Positions 22,115 through 31,099 of a stretch of 36,069 nt of DNA are shown piece by piece. Source of the stretch: Actinomycetes bacterium (GTDB taxonomy: Bacteria > Actinomycetota > Thermoleophilia > Solirubrobacterales > Solirubrobacteraceae). The notes under the pieces are model-generated. The model saw only the letters and a program-made list of their open reading frames with translations, was not told the DNA's origin and made no database searches. Position 1 is the first letter of the stretch; each line of letters starts with the position of its first letter. A program made the translations under genes and the position numbers. The stretch spans positions 1 through 36,069 of the forward strand of contig JAJZWB010000025.1 in the NCBI GenBank assembly GCA_021846845.1, written 5' to 3'.

Positions 22115-24142
22115 CTACCGCGGTTCCAGCTCCCGCGCGACCAGGGACAGCAGCTCGGCGGAGGAGAATGGCTTCTGCAGCAGGGGCCCGTCGAGCACCC
22201 GCCCGGACTGCTCGAGCGCCGGACGCGCGAACCCGGACGCGAACACGACCCGCAGCCTCGGCCGCGTCTCGCGGATCGCCTCGGCCAGCCGCTGGCCCAG
22301 CATCTCCGGCATCACCACGTCGGTCAGCAGCAGATCGATCGGCTGCCCGCCCGCCGCGATCTCCAGCGCCTCCGGGCCGCTGCTCGCGGTGAGCACGCGG
22401 TACCCGGCGCGCTCCAGGATGCGCGCGGTGATCGTCCGAAGCGGCGCCTGGTCCTCGACCACGAGGATCGTGGGCTCCGCCCGCGCCGGCGGCACGTCCA
22501 CGATCGGCGGCGGCGGCGGACGGTCCGGGGCGGCGCAGCCCAGCGCCGGAAAGCGAGCCCTGAAGGTCGTGCCATGCCCGGGCTCCGAGTAGAGCGTCGC
22601 CTGGCCTCCGGCGTTGACGACGATCCCGTAGACGCCGGACAGCCCGAGCCCGGTGCCGACCCCGACGGGCTTGGTCGAGAAGAACGGGTCGAAGGCGTGC
22701 TCGAGCACCTCGGGCTCCATCCCGCAGCCCGTGTCGGTCACGGTCAGCAGGACATCCACGTTCCGCGGCGGATCGGGCTGCGCGCCCTCCGCGGCTCCGA
22801 TCGAGGGGTCGCCGGCGTCCCCGGCCTCGGTGGCGGGGCAGACGGCCATGCCGGTCCCGATCAAGGGGCCGCGAGCGTCGCCGGTCCCGGTCCAGACGTT
22901 GCGGGTCTCGATCACGAGGCGTCCGCCGTCGGGCATCGCGTCACGGGCGTTCACGGCGAGGTTGACGAGCACCTGCCCCAGTTGGCCGGGGTCGGCGGCG
23001 ATGGGGCGCAGCTGCTCGTCCAGGTCCAGCTCCAGGCGCACGTGCTCGCCGATAGTCCGCGTCAGCAGCGGCCGCAGGTCCGAGATCACGTCGTTGAGCA
23101 CGACCGGCTCCGACGCGTCCGCCTCCTGGCCGGCGAACGTGAGCAGCTGGCGCGTCAGCTGCGCGGCGCGCTGGGTCGTGGAGGCGATCTCGGTCGCATC
23201 CGTGAGGATCGCCTCTCGCACCCGTGGCGGGAGCAGGTCCCGGACGTCGTCGAGCGCGTCGCCGAGGGTGGTCGCATAGCCGGCGATCACCGCCAGCAGG
23301 TTGTTGAAGTCGTGCGCGATCCCGCCGGCCAGCTCGCCGAGGCTCTCCAGCCTCTGCGAGCGCACCAGCCGCCGGCTGAGCCGCTCACGTTCGGCGGCGG
23401 CGGCGGCCGCCTCGCGCGCCTCCTGCAGCGCGATCCGGTCGGTCGCGTCACGGTTGACCTCCAGCATCGCCGTCAGCCGCCCGTGGCGGTCGCGGACCGC
23501 GGCCCAGCGGCTGTCGACGACCAGCCGGCGGCCGTCCCGGGTGGTCTGGACGAGCTCGCCCTCCCAGATCCCGTCCCGCTCTACCGCACGCTCGATCTCG
23601 TCCAGCTCGACCGGGTACTGCGTCCTCAGCAGCGCCTGCACCTGTCGGCCGAGGACGTCGCTGGCGAGATGGCCGTAGGTGATCTCCGCGGCTCTGTTCC
23701 AGAACGTGATCCGGCGCTGGGCATCGCGCGCCAGGATCGCCACCGGCGCGAGCTCCAGCAGCGCCGACTGCTCGGCCAGGCGCTGCGTGAGACCGCGCTG
23801 CCCGGTGACGTCGATCACGGCGATGACGTAGCGGTCGGGGTCCCCGCGCGTGGTCGTCGCGGCGGTGACCTCCACCTGCAGCCTGGCTCCGTCACGGGTC
23901 AGATGGACGGCCTCGCCCGTCCAGCGGCCGGTGCGCGCCAGCTGACGCCGGCGCTCGGCCAGCTCGGCGGGCGGCGTCGCGGTGATCCTAATGACATCCA
24001 GTCCGTGCGCCTCGTCGGCACGGTACCCGTACAGCATCGCGGCGGCGGGGTTGAGGTGGGAGACCTCATGGCGCTCGCCACGAACGCGAATCTCCGCCAG
24101 CGGGTGGGGGACGAGATCGAGCAGCTCCGTGAGCTCAGCCAC
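22115..24142 (-). CDS. PAS-PAS hybrid histidine kinase with C-terminal receiver
   Basis: 675 residues, no membrane segment, so a cytoplasmic sensor. PAS1 about 5-115; PAS2 about 123-240; coiled coil 240-262; HisKA with SLGELAGGIAHDFNNLL and phosphoacceptor His277. The HATPase has the N box VNLAVNARDAM (Asn398), G1 box VTDTGCGM, F box DPFFSTKPVGVGTGLGLSGVYGIV, and REC with Asp608 (LLLTDVVMPE) and KPFSS Lys. The AHDFNNLL H-box with C-terminal REC is typical of kinases that pass phosphate onward through an HPt. An unusual insert of about 48 residues (413-460) separates the N box from the G1 box. The GTG at 24142 is preceded by an inverted repeat at 24224-24249. It lies downstream of the EAL gene on the same strand, but a strong palindrome separates them. 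Confidence 0.93.
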   Translation of the reverse strand: MAELTELLDLVPHPLAEIRVRGERHEVSHLNPAAAMLYGYRADEAHGLDVIRITATPPAELAERRRQLARTGRWTGEAVHLTRDGARLQVEVTAATTTRGDPDRYVIAVIDVTGQRGLTQRLAEQSALLELAPVAILARDAQRRITFWNRAAEITYGHLASDVLGRQVQALLRTQYPVELDEIERAVERDGIWEGELVQTTRDGRRLVVDSRWAAVRDRHGRLTAMLEVNRDATDRIALQEAREAAAAAAERERLSRRLVRSQRLESLGELAGGIAHDFNNLLAVIAGYATTLGDALDDVRDLLPPRVREAILTDATEIASTTQRAAQLTRQLLTFAGQEADASEPVVLNDVISDLRPLLTRTIGEHVRLELDLDEQLRPIAADPGQLGQVLVNLAVNARDAMPDGGRLVIETRNVWTGTGDARGPLIGTGMAVCPATEAGDAGDPSIGAAEGAQPDPPRNVDVLLTVTDTGCGMEPEVLEHAFDPFFSTKPVGVGTGLGLSGVYGIVVNAGGQATLYSEPGHGTTFRARFPALGCAAPDRPPPPPIVDVPPARAEPTILVVEDQAPLRTITARILERAGYRVLTASSGPEALEIAAGGQPIDLLLTDVVMPEMLGQRLAEAIRETRPRLRVVFASGFARPALEQSGRVLDGPLLQKPFSSAELLSLVARELEPR

Positions 24143-24223
24143 CGCTCACCGCCGGGAGCCCGGCGTCGAGGCACGGCATTCGCCGTCGGCGACCGCTCTG
24201 ATCGGCACGCCGACAACGTAACA

Positions 24224-24249
24224 GAATGGTAAGAAGCGCTTCACCATTC
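24224..24249. promoter_or_regulatory. Imperfect palindrome, possible operator
   Basis: GAATGGT ... ACCATTC with a central GAAGCGCTTC palindrome; a 2-nt AA asymmetry breaks perfect symmetry. It is one of the few AT-richer sites in the window and lies 82 bp before the GTG of the hybrid kinase. It could be the binding site of a dimeric regulator. Confidence 0.5.
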
Positions 24250-24310
24250 GCGTGCGGCGCGAAGGGATCTGGGTCGGCTTCGGCCGCCGGTCCGAGATCC
24301 GCTCACAGCC

Positions 24311-24344
24311 GACCGTCGAGACGGCGATCGCCGTCTCGACGGTC
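24311..24344 (-). terminator. 34-bp perfect palindrome after the EAL gene
   Basis: 17-bp arms with no spacer (GACCGTCGAGACGGCGA and its complement), 33 bp past the stop of the EAL gene. As RNA it would form a hairpin of about 15 bp with a CGAT loop. No T tract follows on the minus strand, so it may be a GC-type terminator, an mRNA 3' stabiliser, or a protein-binding palindrome. Confidence 0.6.
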
Positions 24345-24376
24345 AGGGTCCGCGCACGGCGCCCGGGGGAATGGCG

Positions 24377-26811
24377 TCAGGCGCCGAACCCGGGTTGCTC
24401 GTCGATCGGCTCCGGCCGCCCGATCAGGAAGCCCTGGGCGAGGTCGACGCCGAACTCGCGCAGCAGCTCGAGGGCCCGTTCGTCCTCGACGCCCTCGGCG
24501 ATCGTCAGCTTGCCGAAGTCCCGCGCCAGCGCGACGATCGTGCGCACGATCCGCTGGTCGGACTCGCTGTCGGCCAGGTCTCGCACGAAGTCGATGTCGA
24601 TCTTGAGGTAGTGCGTGCTGAAGCCCTTGACGTAGTTGAAGCCGCCGTAGCCCGTGCCGAAGTCGTCGATCGCCAGCCGGCAGCCGAGCCTCCGCATCCG
24701 GGCTGAGAAGGTGCGCGCCTCCTCGATCCGGTCGACCGCCGCGGTCTCGGTGATCTCGAACACGAGCTCTCCGGGAGGCGGGCCCTGGTCGCCCATGACG
24801 GCCTCGATCTCGGCCAGCAGAGCCGGGTCGGCCAGCGAGCGGCCGGAGATGTTGACGAACACCGTCCTTCCCGCCAGCGCGCGCCGCAGGGCGACGAGCG
24901 TCATCCAGCGGTCGATCAGGTGCACGTGGCCGTCGCGCTCGGCGCGGGGCAGGAACTCGGCGGGCGGGATCAGCTCCCCGCCGCGGCCGCGCATCCGCAC
25001 CAGCAGCTCCTCCCCGCACACGCGGCGGCTGCGCAGGTCGAGGATCGGCTGCGCGTAGGCCACGAGCCGGCGCTCCTGGATCGCGGCTCGGATCATCTGC
25101 TCGGTCTCGTGGCGACGGGCGCGCTCACGCTCCTGCTCGACCGCGTCGCTGACGTCGGCGAACACGCAGACCGCGCCGACCACGCGGTCGTGCTCGCGCG
25201 CCGGGGCGATCGTCAGGTCGCCCCAGAAGCTCGTGCCGTCGCGCCGCCAGAACAGCTCCGCGCGCGCTCGCCGCACCTCCCCGGCGGTCACGGCCGCGTG
25301 GCCGGGGCACTCGTTCGGCGGGTATGGGCTGCCGTCCTCACGGGTGTGGTGCATCAGCTCGTGGGCCCGGCGCCCGATCAGCTCGGCCGACGTGTAGCCG
25401 AGCATCCGTGCGCAGGCCGGATTGGCGTAGACGATCGTGCCGCCGCTGTCGGTGCGGTAGATCCCGTCGCCCGCGCACTCCAGGATCAGCTCGTTGTCGT
25501 GCGCCAGGACGGCGGCGTCCGACGCGGCCTGGCGGAACTCGCTGATGTCCTCGATCTGGCAGAAGAAGTGGTCCGCGCCGCTTGCGATGCGGCTGGTGGT
25601 CACCCGGCACCAGATCGCCTCGTCGCCGGGCCGCAGGAGCCGCTTCTCGACCGTGGTCCCGCCACCGGGCGGCAGCGACGCGAGCCACTCCGGGTCGTGG
25701 ATCGGATCGTCAGGGTGGGTGAACGCCGAAGACCGGCGCCCGACGAGCTGCTCTGGCGTGCGGCTCAGCAGCGCGCACAGCCTGCGGTTGACATCCAGCA
25801 GCGTGCCCTCGGCGGACAGGATCGCCATGCCGACCGACGCCTGGTCGAAGCTCTGGCGCAGGCGAAGGTCGACCGTTCGCAGCCGTGCTCCCAGCGTGCG
25901 GAACAGCAGCCCGAGCGCCAGCCCGGAGCTCACCGTGAGCACCCACAGGGCCTCCGCCTTGCGCGGGTGGAAGCTGGCGCCGGGATGCACGACCCGCTGC
26001 AGCGCCAGGCCCGCGGCGACGCAGGCGGCCGCAAGCGCCAGCTGCGAGAGCGCGTCTCGAAGCGAGAACAGCAGGAAGGCGTACGGGACCACCCACAGCG
26101 AGAACATCGCGAGCGGGCTCGACTGACCACCGTCGAGGGCCAGCAGTACCGACAGCAGCACGGTGGTGGCCGCCATCAGCAGCTTGAACACCCTCGGGCG
26201 GCGCCCGTCGAGCACGCCGGCGAACAGCGCCCCCGACAGCCCGATCGCCGGCAGCGCCGCGGCGGCGAGGATCAGCCTGTCGGGACCCGGGCGCAGCGCG
26301 AGCCATGCGAAGTAGACGCCGACCGCGCAGAGGATCAGCCAGCCCAGCGAGCGCGCCATCAGGCGGCTGCCGGGCACGAGGTCGTCGACGGTCACCACGG
26401 CGCGTCGAGGCGGCGACGCGGACTCATGTCGGTGCTCGTTCGACGGTGCGCGCCCGCGGCCCGCATGAGCGGGCGCGGCTGCCTGGTGGTCGTGCACGGC
26501 GGCGCGCGCGCTGTCCGCCTGAGAGGGGGAATCGTGCGCGGCGGCGCGCCCCCGGTCCGCTTGAGAGGCTGCGGCGGAGTCGTGGGGGTCGTGCGCGGCG
26601 GCGCGCGCGCGGCCCCTGCGCGAGCCGCCGCTCGTGCCGTCCACTCGCGGGGCCGCTCGCGCACGGGCGGGCCGTGACTCGGCGCCCGGCGCCTGCTGGC
26701 CGGAGTCGAGCTCCGGCGAGATCCCGGCGAGCGCCGCGTCCCCGGAGACCGCGTCGTCGGTGTCCGCAGTCGAGCTCACCTCCGGTACGGTCGGCACGAG
26801 GGCCGTGTGGG

Positions 26812-26815
<4 letters not shown>
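24377..26815 (-). CDS. Membrane PAS-PAS-EAL c-di-GMP phosphodiesterase
   Basis: 812 residues. The N-terminal 150 are low-complexity, Ala/Arg/His-rich and disordered, with recurring R-A-A-x-H-D units. About five or six TM helices cover residues 155-305, then PAS1 (about 318-430), PAS2 (about 440-565) and an EAL domain (about 572-805). EAL residues for catalysis are present: Glu603 (GEELLVR, an 'ELL' variant), Asn654 (VNISG), Glu689 (FEITET), Asp716/Asp717 (AIDDFG), Lys737 (YLKID) and Glu773 (AEGVED). It should therefore hydrolyse c-di-GMP to pGpG. There is no GGDEF domain. The TTG start overlaps the REC-HPt stop as TTGA, so it is coupled to that gene and probably part of the same signalling path. 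Confidence 0.93.
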
Positions 26816-27747
<932 letters not shown>

Positions 27748-27816
27748 CGTCAGCCCGATGATGCCATCGGTCGCTAGCCTCCCGTGCGACCGGCTCGGGC
27801 GCGCCGGGAGGAAGGC

Positions 27817-28455
27817 TTGCAGGCTCGCATCTCCGTCTACATCGTCGAGGACCACCCCGTGTATCGAGACGGCCTCGCCCGCGCGGTCGCCCAGCGGGTG
27901 GACCTGGAGCTGTCCGGCCAGTCCGGCGATGGTCGCACTGCGCTTGAGGAGATCCGACGCCTGCGTCCGGTGGTCGTGACGCTCGACCTGCGCCTCCCCG
28001 GCCTGGACGGGATGCGGATCCTGAACGCGATCGAGCGGGACGGCCTGCCCAGCCGGGCGCTGATCCTGTCCTCCGCCTCCGACGGCGCGAAGATCTACCA
28101 GGCGGTCGGGCTCGGAGCGGCCGGCTACCTCTCCAAGGACGCCGAATCCGAGCTGATCTGCGACGCCATCGTCGCTATCGGACGAGGCGAGACCGTCCTG
28201 TCGGCCGAGGCGCAGCGGGCGCTGGCCGGCGAGGTGCGACAGCGGGCCGCCGGCGAGCAGCCGCTGCTGACCACCCGCGAGCTGGAGATCCTTCGGCTGA
28301 TCGCCGAAGGCGAGTCCGCGCCGCAGATAGCGAGGTCGCTGTTCCTCAGCGCCGCGACCGTCAAGACCCACCTGCAGCACATCTACGAGAAGCTCGGAGT
28401 CTCCGACCGTGCCGCGGCGGTCGCCGTCGGCATGCGCCGCGGGCTGCTGGAGTAA
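27817..28455 (+). CDS. NarL/FixJ-type response regulator
   Basis: 212 residues from a TTG start at 27817. REC: VYIVEDHPVYRDGL, then VVVTLDLRLPGLDG with the phosphoacceptor Asp, SSASDG and YLSKDA. The LuxR HTH is LTTRELEILRLIAEGESAPQIARSLFLSAATVKTHLQHIYEKLGVSDRAAAV, a complete GerE helix-turn-helix. The TTG is chosen because GGGAGGAAGG stands 4-10 bp upstream; a GTG at 27784 in frame would add 11 basic residues. It lies head-to-head with REC-HPt with under 70 bp between, suggesting shared control. By position it is the likely terminal output of the local phosphorelay. Confidence 0.92.
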   Translation: MQARISVYIVEDHPVYRDGLARAVAQRVDLELSGQSGDGRTALEEIRRLRPVVVTLDLRLPGLDGMRILNAIERDGLPSRALILSSASDGAKIYQAVGLGAAGYLSKDAESELICDAIVAIGRGETVLSAEAQRALAGEVRQRAAGEQPLLTTRELEILRLIAEGESAPQIARSLFLSAATVKTHLQHIYEKLGVSDRAAAVAVGMRRGLLE

Positions 28456-28457
28456 GC

Positions 28458-28489
28458 GCGCCCGACCGACGCCCGGGGTCGGCGGGCGC
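28458..28489. terminator. GC-rich hairpin between convergent genes
   Basis: Arms GCGCCCGaCCGAC and GTCGGcGGGCGC with a 7-nt loop, beginning 2 bp after the NarL-type stop and 23 bp from the DnaJ-domain stop. It probably works in both directions; no T tract. Confidence 0.6.
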
Positions 28490-28512
28490 AGCCCCCGGCG
28501 CGTCGCCCCGGT

Positions 28513-29157
28513 CTAGGGCTCCTCCGGCGGCCTGCCGGTGAGCTTCGCGGCCAGCTCGTCGATCAGGGCCGAGAACCGGTGCGCGGCCGGCGAGCGCGCC
28601 GCCCCGCGCAGGCGATCGGAGACCTGGGCGGCCGCGTCGTCGAGGATGCTGCTGAAGCTGTCGTCGGTCGTGAAGTAGCCGAGCTCCTCGTCCGACGGCC
28701 GCCGCGGAGGGTCGGCCCGCGCGCGGCCGCGGGCCTCCCGCAGCGCCTGCTCGCGCGCGTCGCGCGCCGCCCTCAGATCGCGCTCGATCTCCGCCAGGCG
28801 GGCGTCGAGCTCTGGGTCTTGCGCCGGCGGGTCCGCCTCGGAGGTCGGGGTGGTGCCGGCGGCGGGCCCGGTGCGCGCGCCCCCGGGCTCGGTGCCGGCG
28901 GTGGGCCCGGTGCGCGAGCCCCCGGGCTCGGTGCGGGCGGCGGCGCCGGTCCGCTCCTCGGCTGCCCGCGCGCGGCGGCGGCGGATCTCCGCGTACGCCT
29001 CCTGAATCAGCTCGAATCTTCGCGCCGCCTCAGCCGAGCCGCCGTTGTGGTCCGGATGGTGAAGCTGCGCCAGCCGCCTGTGCGCGGCGCGGACCTGCGC
29101 ATCGGTCGCGGACGGGTCGATGCCGAGCGCGCGGTAGGGGTCGATGGGCGACGCCAT
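28513..29157 (-). CDS. DnaJ-domain protein (J-domain cochaperone-like)
   Basis: 214 residues. The J domain is residues 1-63: DPYRALGIDPSATDAQVRAAHRRLAQLHHPDHNGG with the HPD motif that stimulates DnaK, then RRFELIQEAYAEI. There is no G/F-rich or zinc-finger region, so it is not DnaJ proper. Residues 70-105 are low-complexity with a 13-aa repeat (TEPGGSRTGPTAG), followed by a coiled-coil-like ARLAEIERDLRAARDAREQAL and a C-terminal domain (SDEELGYFTTDDSFSSILDDAAAQVSDRL). The target is unknown. The ATG at 29157 has TAATCT 8 bp upstream (29166-29171). It stands between the regulator and the GGDEF gene, with no clear tie to either. Confidence 0.9.
   Translation of the reverse strand: MASPIDPYRALGIDPSATDAQVRAAHRRLAQLHHPDHNGGSAEAARRFELIQEAYAEIRRRRARAAEERTGAAARTEPGGSRTGPTAGTEPGGARTGPAAGTTPTSEADPPAQDPELDARLAEIERDLRAARDAREQALREARGRARADPPRRPSDEELGYFTTDDSFSSILDDAAAQVSDRLRGAARSPAAHRFSALIDELAAKLTGRPPEEP
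28852..28948. repeat. 39-bp tandem repeat in the DnaJ-like gene
   Basis: Copies start at 28852 and 28891, with a partial third at 28930. In frame they encode TEPGGxRTGPxAG. Confidence 0.85.
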
Positions 29158-29165
29158 TCACCGGA

Positions 29166-29171
29166 AGATTA
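29166..29171 (-). promoter_or_regulatory. -10 box, putative leaderless promoter of the DnaJ-like gene
   Basis: TAATCT on the minus strand, 8 bp before the ATG at 29157. It lies in an AT-richer stretch (29165-29210) that also serves the divergent GGDEF gene. Confidence 0.45.
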
Positions 29172-29246
29172 GGAGACGAGTTTTAGGTAGGTTTCTGTAA
29201 CTTTATGGTTCTGGCGGCTGCGGCCGATCGGTCCGACTGAGACGGG

Positions 29247-30983
29247 GTGGCGTTCTTGGAGCTGTATCGGAGTCTCGATGGTGCGCGTGAGCGCCGGCCG
29301 AGATCGCCGAGCGCTCTGGACGGACCCAGGGCCGGTCCGCCCGCTGCGCCTGGCCCTTCGCAGGTCGACGCGCTCAGGGCGCTCGTCGACAGCGCGCCGA
29401 TCGGGGTCGTGCTGCGCGACCTCGGCGGGCGCGTCCTGAACGCGAACGCGGCCGCCGCGGCGGCGCTCGGCGTCGTCCCGGATCGGCTGCTGGGCCGCAC
29501 GGCGGCCGAGCTGTGCCCGCCGGCCGTCGCGGTGGCGATCGAGGATGCCGACCGGCGCGTGATCGCGACCGGCGGGCAGATGGCCGTGGAGGTCGAGCTT
29601 GAGACGCCCTGGGGCGGGCGCGCCTACGAGCTCGTCGTCTATCCCGTCCTCGGCCCCGGTGGCGCGACGATCGCGATCGGGTCGTTCGCGATCGACGTGA
29701 CCGAGCGCAGACGGGCGCAGAGCCTGGCGCTTGAGCGCGAGCGCCAGCTGGTGGAGGCCCAGGAGGCTGCGCGGGTGGGCTCCTGGGAGCTCGCGGTACC
29801 GGGTGACAGGCTCCGCTGGAGCGACGAGCTGTGCCTGATCTTCGGCTGCCCGCCCGGCTTCTCGCCGACGGTGGAGGAGTACGTCGCCATGGCCCACCCG
29901 GACGACCGGGAGGAGGTCCGTCGCAGGGTCGGACGCGCCCGCGAGGGGACGCTGCGCGAGAGCGAGCACCGGATCATCCGGCCCGACGGCGAGGTCCGAT
30001 GGATCCACACCCGCGGCTACGGCCGCCGGGACGCCGAGGGGCGGCTGACGCACCTGTGGGGAACCAGCCAGGACATCACCGAGCGGATCGTCAGAGAGCA
30101 GGAGCTTCAGCGCTCGCGCGCCTACTACGAGACGATCGTCGCGGCGATGGGGGAGGGCTACTGCCTCACGATCGACGGGAACGTGAGCGCGGTGAACGAC
30201 GCCCTGTGCGAGCTGATCGGCCTCGCGCGGGAGCATCTGATCGGCGCTCCGCCGCCGTTTCCCTGCCCGCCTCCCGCCGACGGGGAGCCCACGGCCGTCG
30301 GCGGGGCCGAGCCGGCCGGCAGAGAGGACGGGACCTTCGAGATCACGCTCAGGCGACCGGACGGCACGACGTTCGAGGCCGAGGTCACGACCCGGCCAGC
30401 TCGCAACCCGGACGGGACCGTGCTCGGTCTCGTCAGCACCTTCCGGGATGTGTCCGCGCGCCTGCGATACGAGCGCGAGCTCGAGCGTCTCGCGACCACC
30501 GATCCTCTCACCGGGCTCGCGAACCACCGTGCCTTCCACGAGCGGCTCGGAGCCGAGGCGGCCCGCTCCCGGCGCCACGGCCGGCCGCTGAGCCTGGTGA
30601 TCCTCGACATCGACCACTTCAAGCTCGTCAACGATCTCCACGGCCATCCGTCCGGCGATCGCGCGCTGCGTGAGGTCGCCGGTCGCCTGCGCAGGCTGGC
30701 GCGCGCGGACGAGCTGCTGGCGCGAGTCGGCGGCGAGGAGTTCGCGTGGCTGCTGCCCGACAGCGACGCGACCGGAGCGCTCGCGGCTGCCGAGCGGGCC
30801 AGGATCGCGATTCGTGAGACGCCCGTCGAGCCGGCCGGGACGCTCACCCTGTCGGCCGGGGTCTGCGATCTCGCCCACGCCGCCGACGTGACCGAGCTGT
30901 ACCGCCGCGCGGACGAGGCGCTGTACCTCGCCAAGCGCGGAGGGCGCGACCGGAGCGTGTGCCACCCGGTCGCCGGCCCCTAG
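29247..30983 (+). CDS. PAS-GGDEF diguanylate cyclase
   Basis: 578 residues, no membrane segment. PAS1 about 42-155 (LRALVDSAPIGVVLRDLGGRV...FAIDVTERRRAQ); PAS2 about 165-285 of the PAS_3 type (RWSDELCLIFGCPPGF..AHPDDREEV..EVRWIHTRGYGRRDAEG); PAS3 about 290-410; GGDEF about 412-572. The catalytic loop is RVGGEEFAWLLP, with LSLVILDIDHFKLVND upstream supplying the metal Asp, so it should make c-di-GMP. The inhibitory RxxD site reads RADE, a conservative change that may weaken product feedback. The GTG start at 29247 follows GACGGG; a weak site. It is the synthetic counterpart to the EAL protein and lies next to the surface peptidase gene. Confidence 0.92.
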   Translation: MAFLELYRSLDGARERRPRSPSALDGPRAGPPAAPGPSQVDALRALVDSAPIGVVLRDLGGRVLNANAAAAAALGVVPDRLLGRTAAELCPPAVAVAIEDADRRVIATGGQMAVEVELETPWGGRAYELVVYPVLGPGGATIAIGSFAIDVTERRRAQSLALERERQLVEAQEAARVGSWELAVPGDRLRWSDELCLIFGCPPGFSPTVEEYVAMAHPDDREEVRRRVGRAREGTLRESEHRIIRPDGEVRWIHTRGYGRRDAEGRLTHLWGTSQDITERIVREQELQRSRAYYETIVAAMGEGYCLTIDGNVSAVNDALCELIGLAREHLIGAPPPFPCPPPADGEPTAVGGAEPAGREDGTFEITLRRPDGTTFEAEVTTRPARNPDGTVLGLVSTFRDVSARLRYERELERLATTDPLTGLANHRAFHERLGAEAARSRRHGRPLSLVILDIDHFKLVNDLHGHPSGDRALREVAGRLRRLARADELLARVGGEEFAWLLPDSDATGALAAAERARIAIRETPVEPAGTLTLSAGVCDLAHAADVTELYRRADEALYLAKRGGRDRSVCHPVAGP

Positions 30984-31099
30984 GCGCGAGGTCGCGGGCG
31001 CCTCCCGGCCCGCACGGCGCGATGAGCGCGCCCGGCGGACGTCGTACATCCGCTGAGCGCGGGTGGCGCGGCACGCGCGGCGCTGCCGACTAGGAGTGC

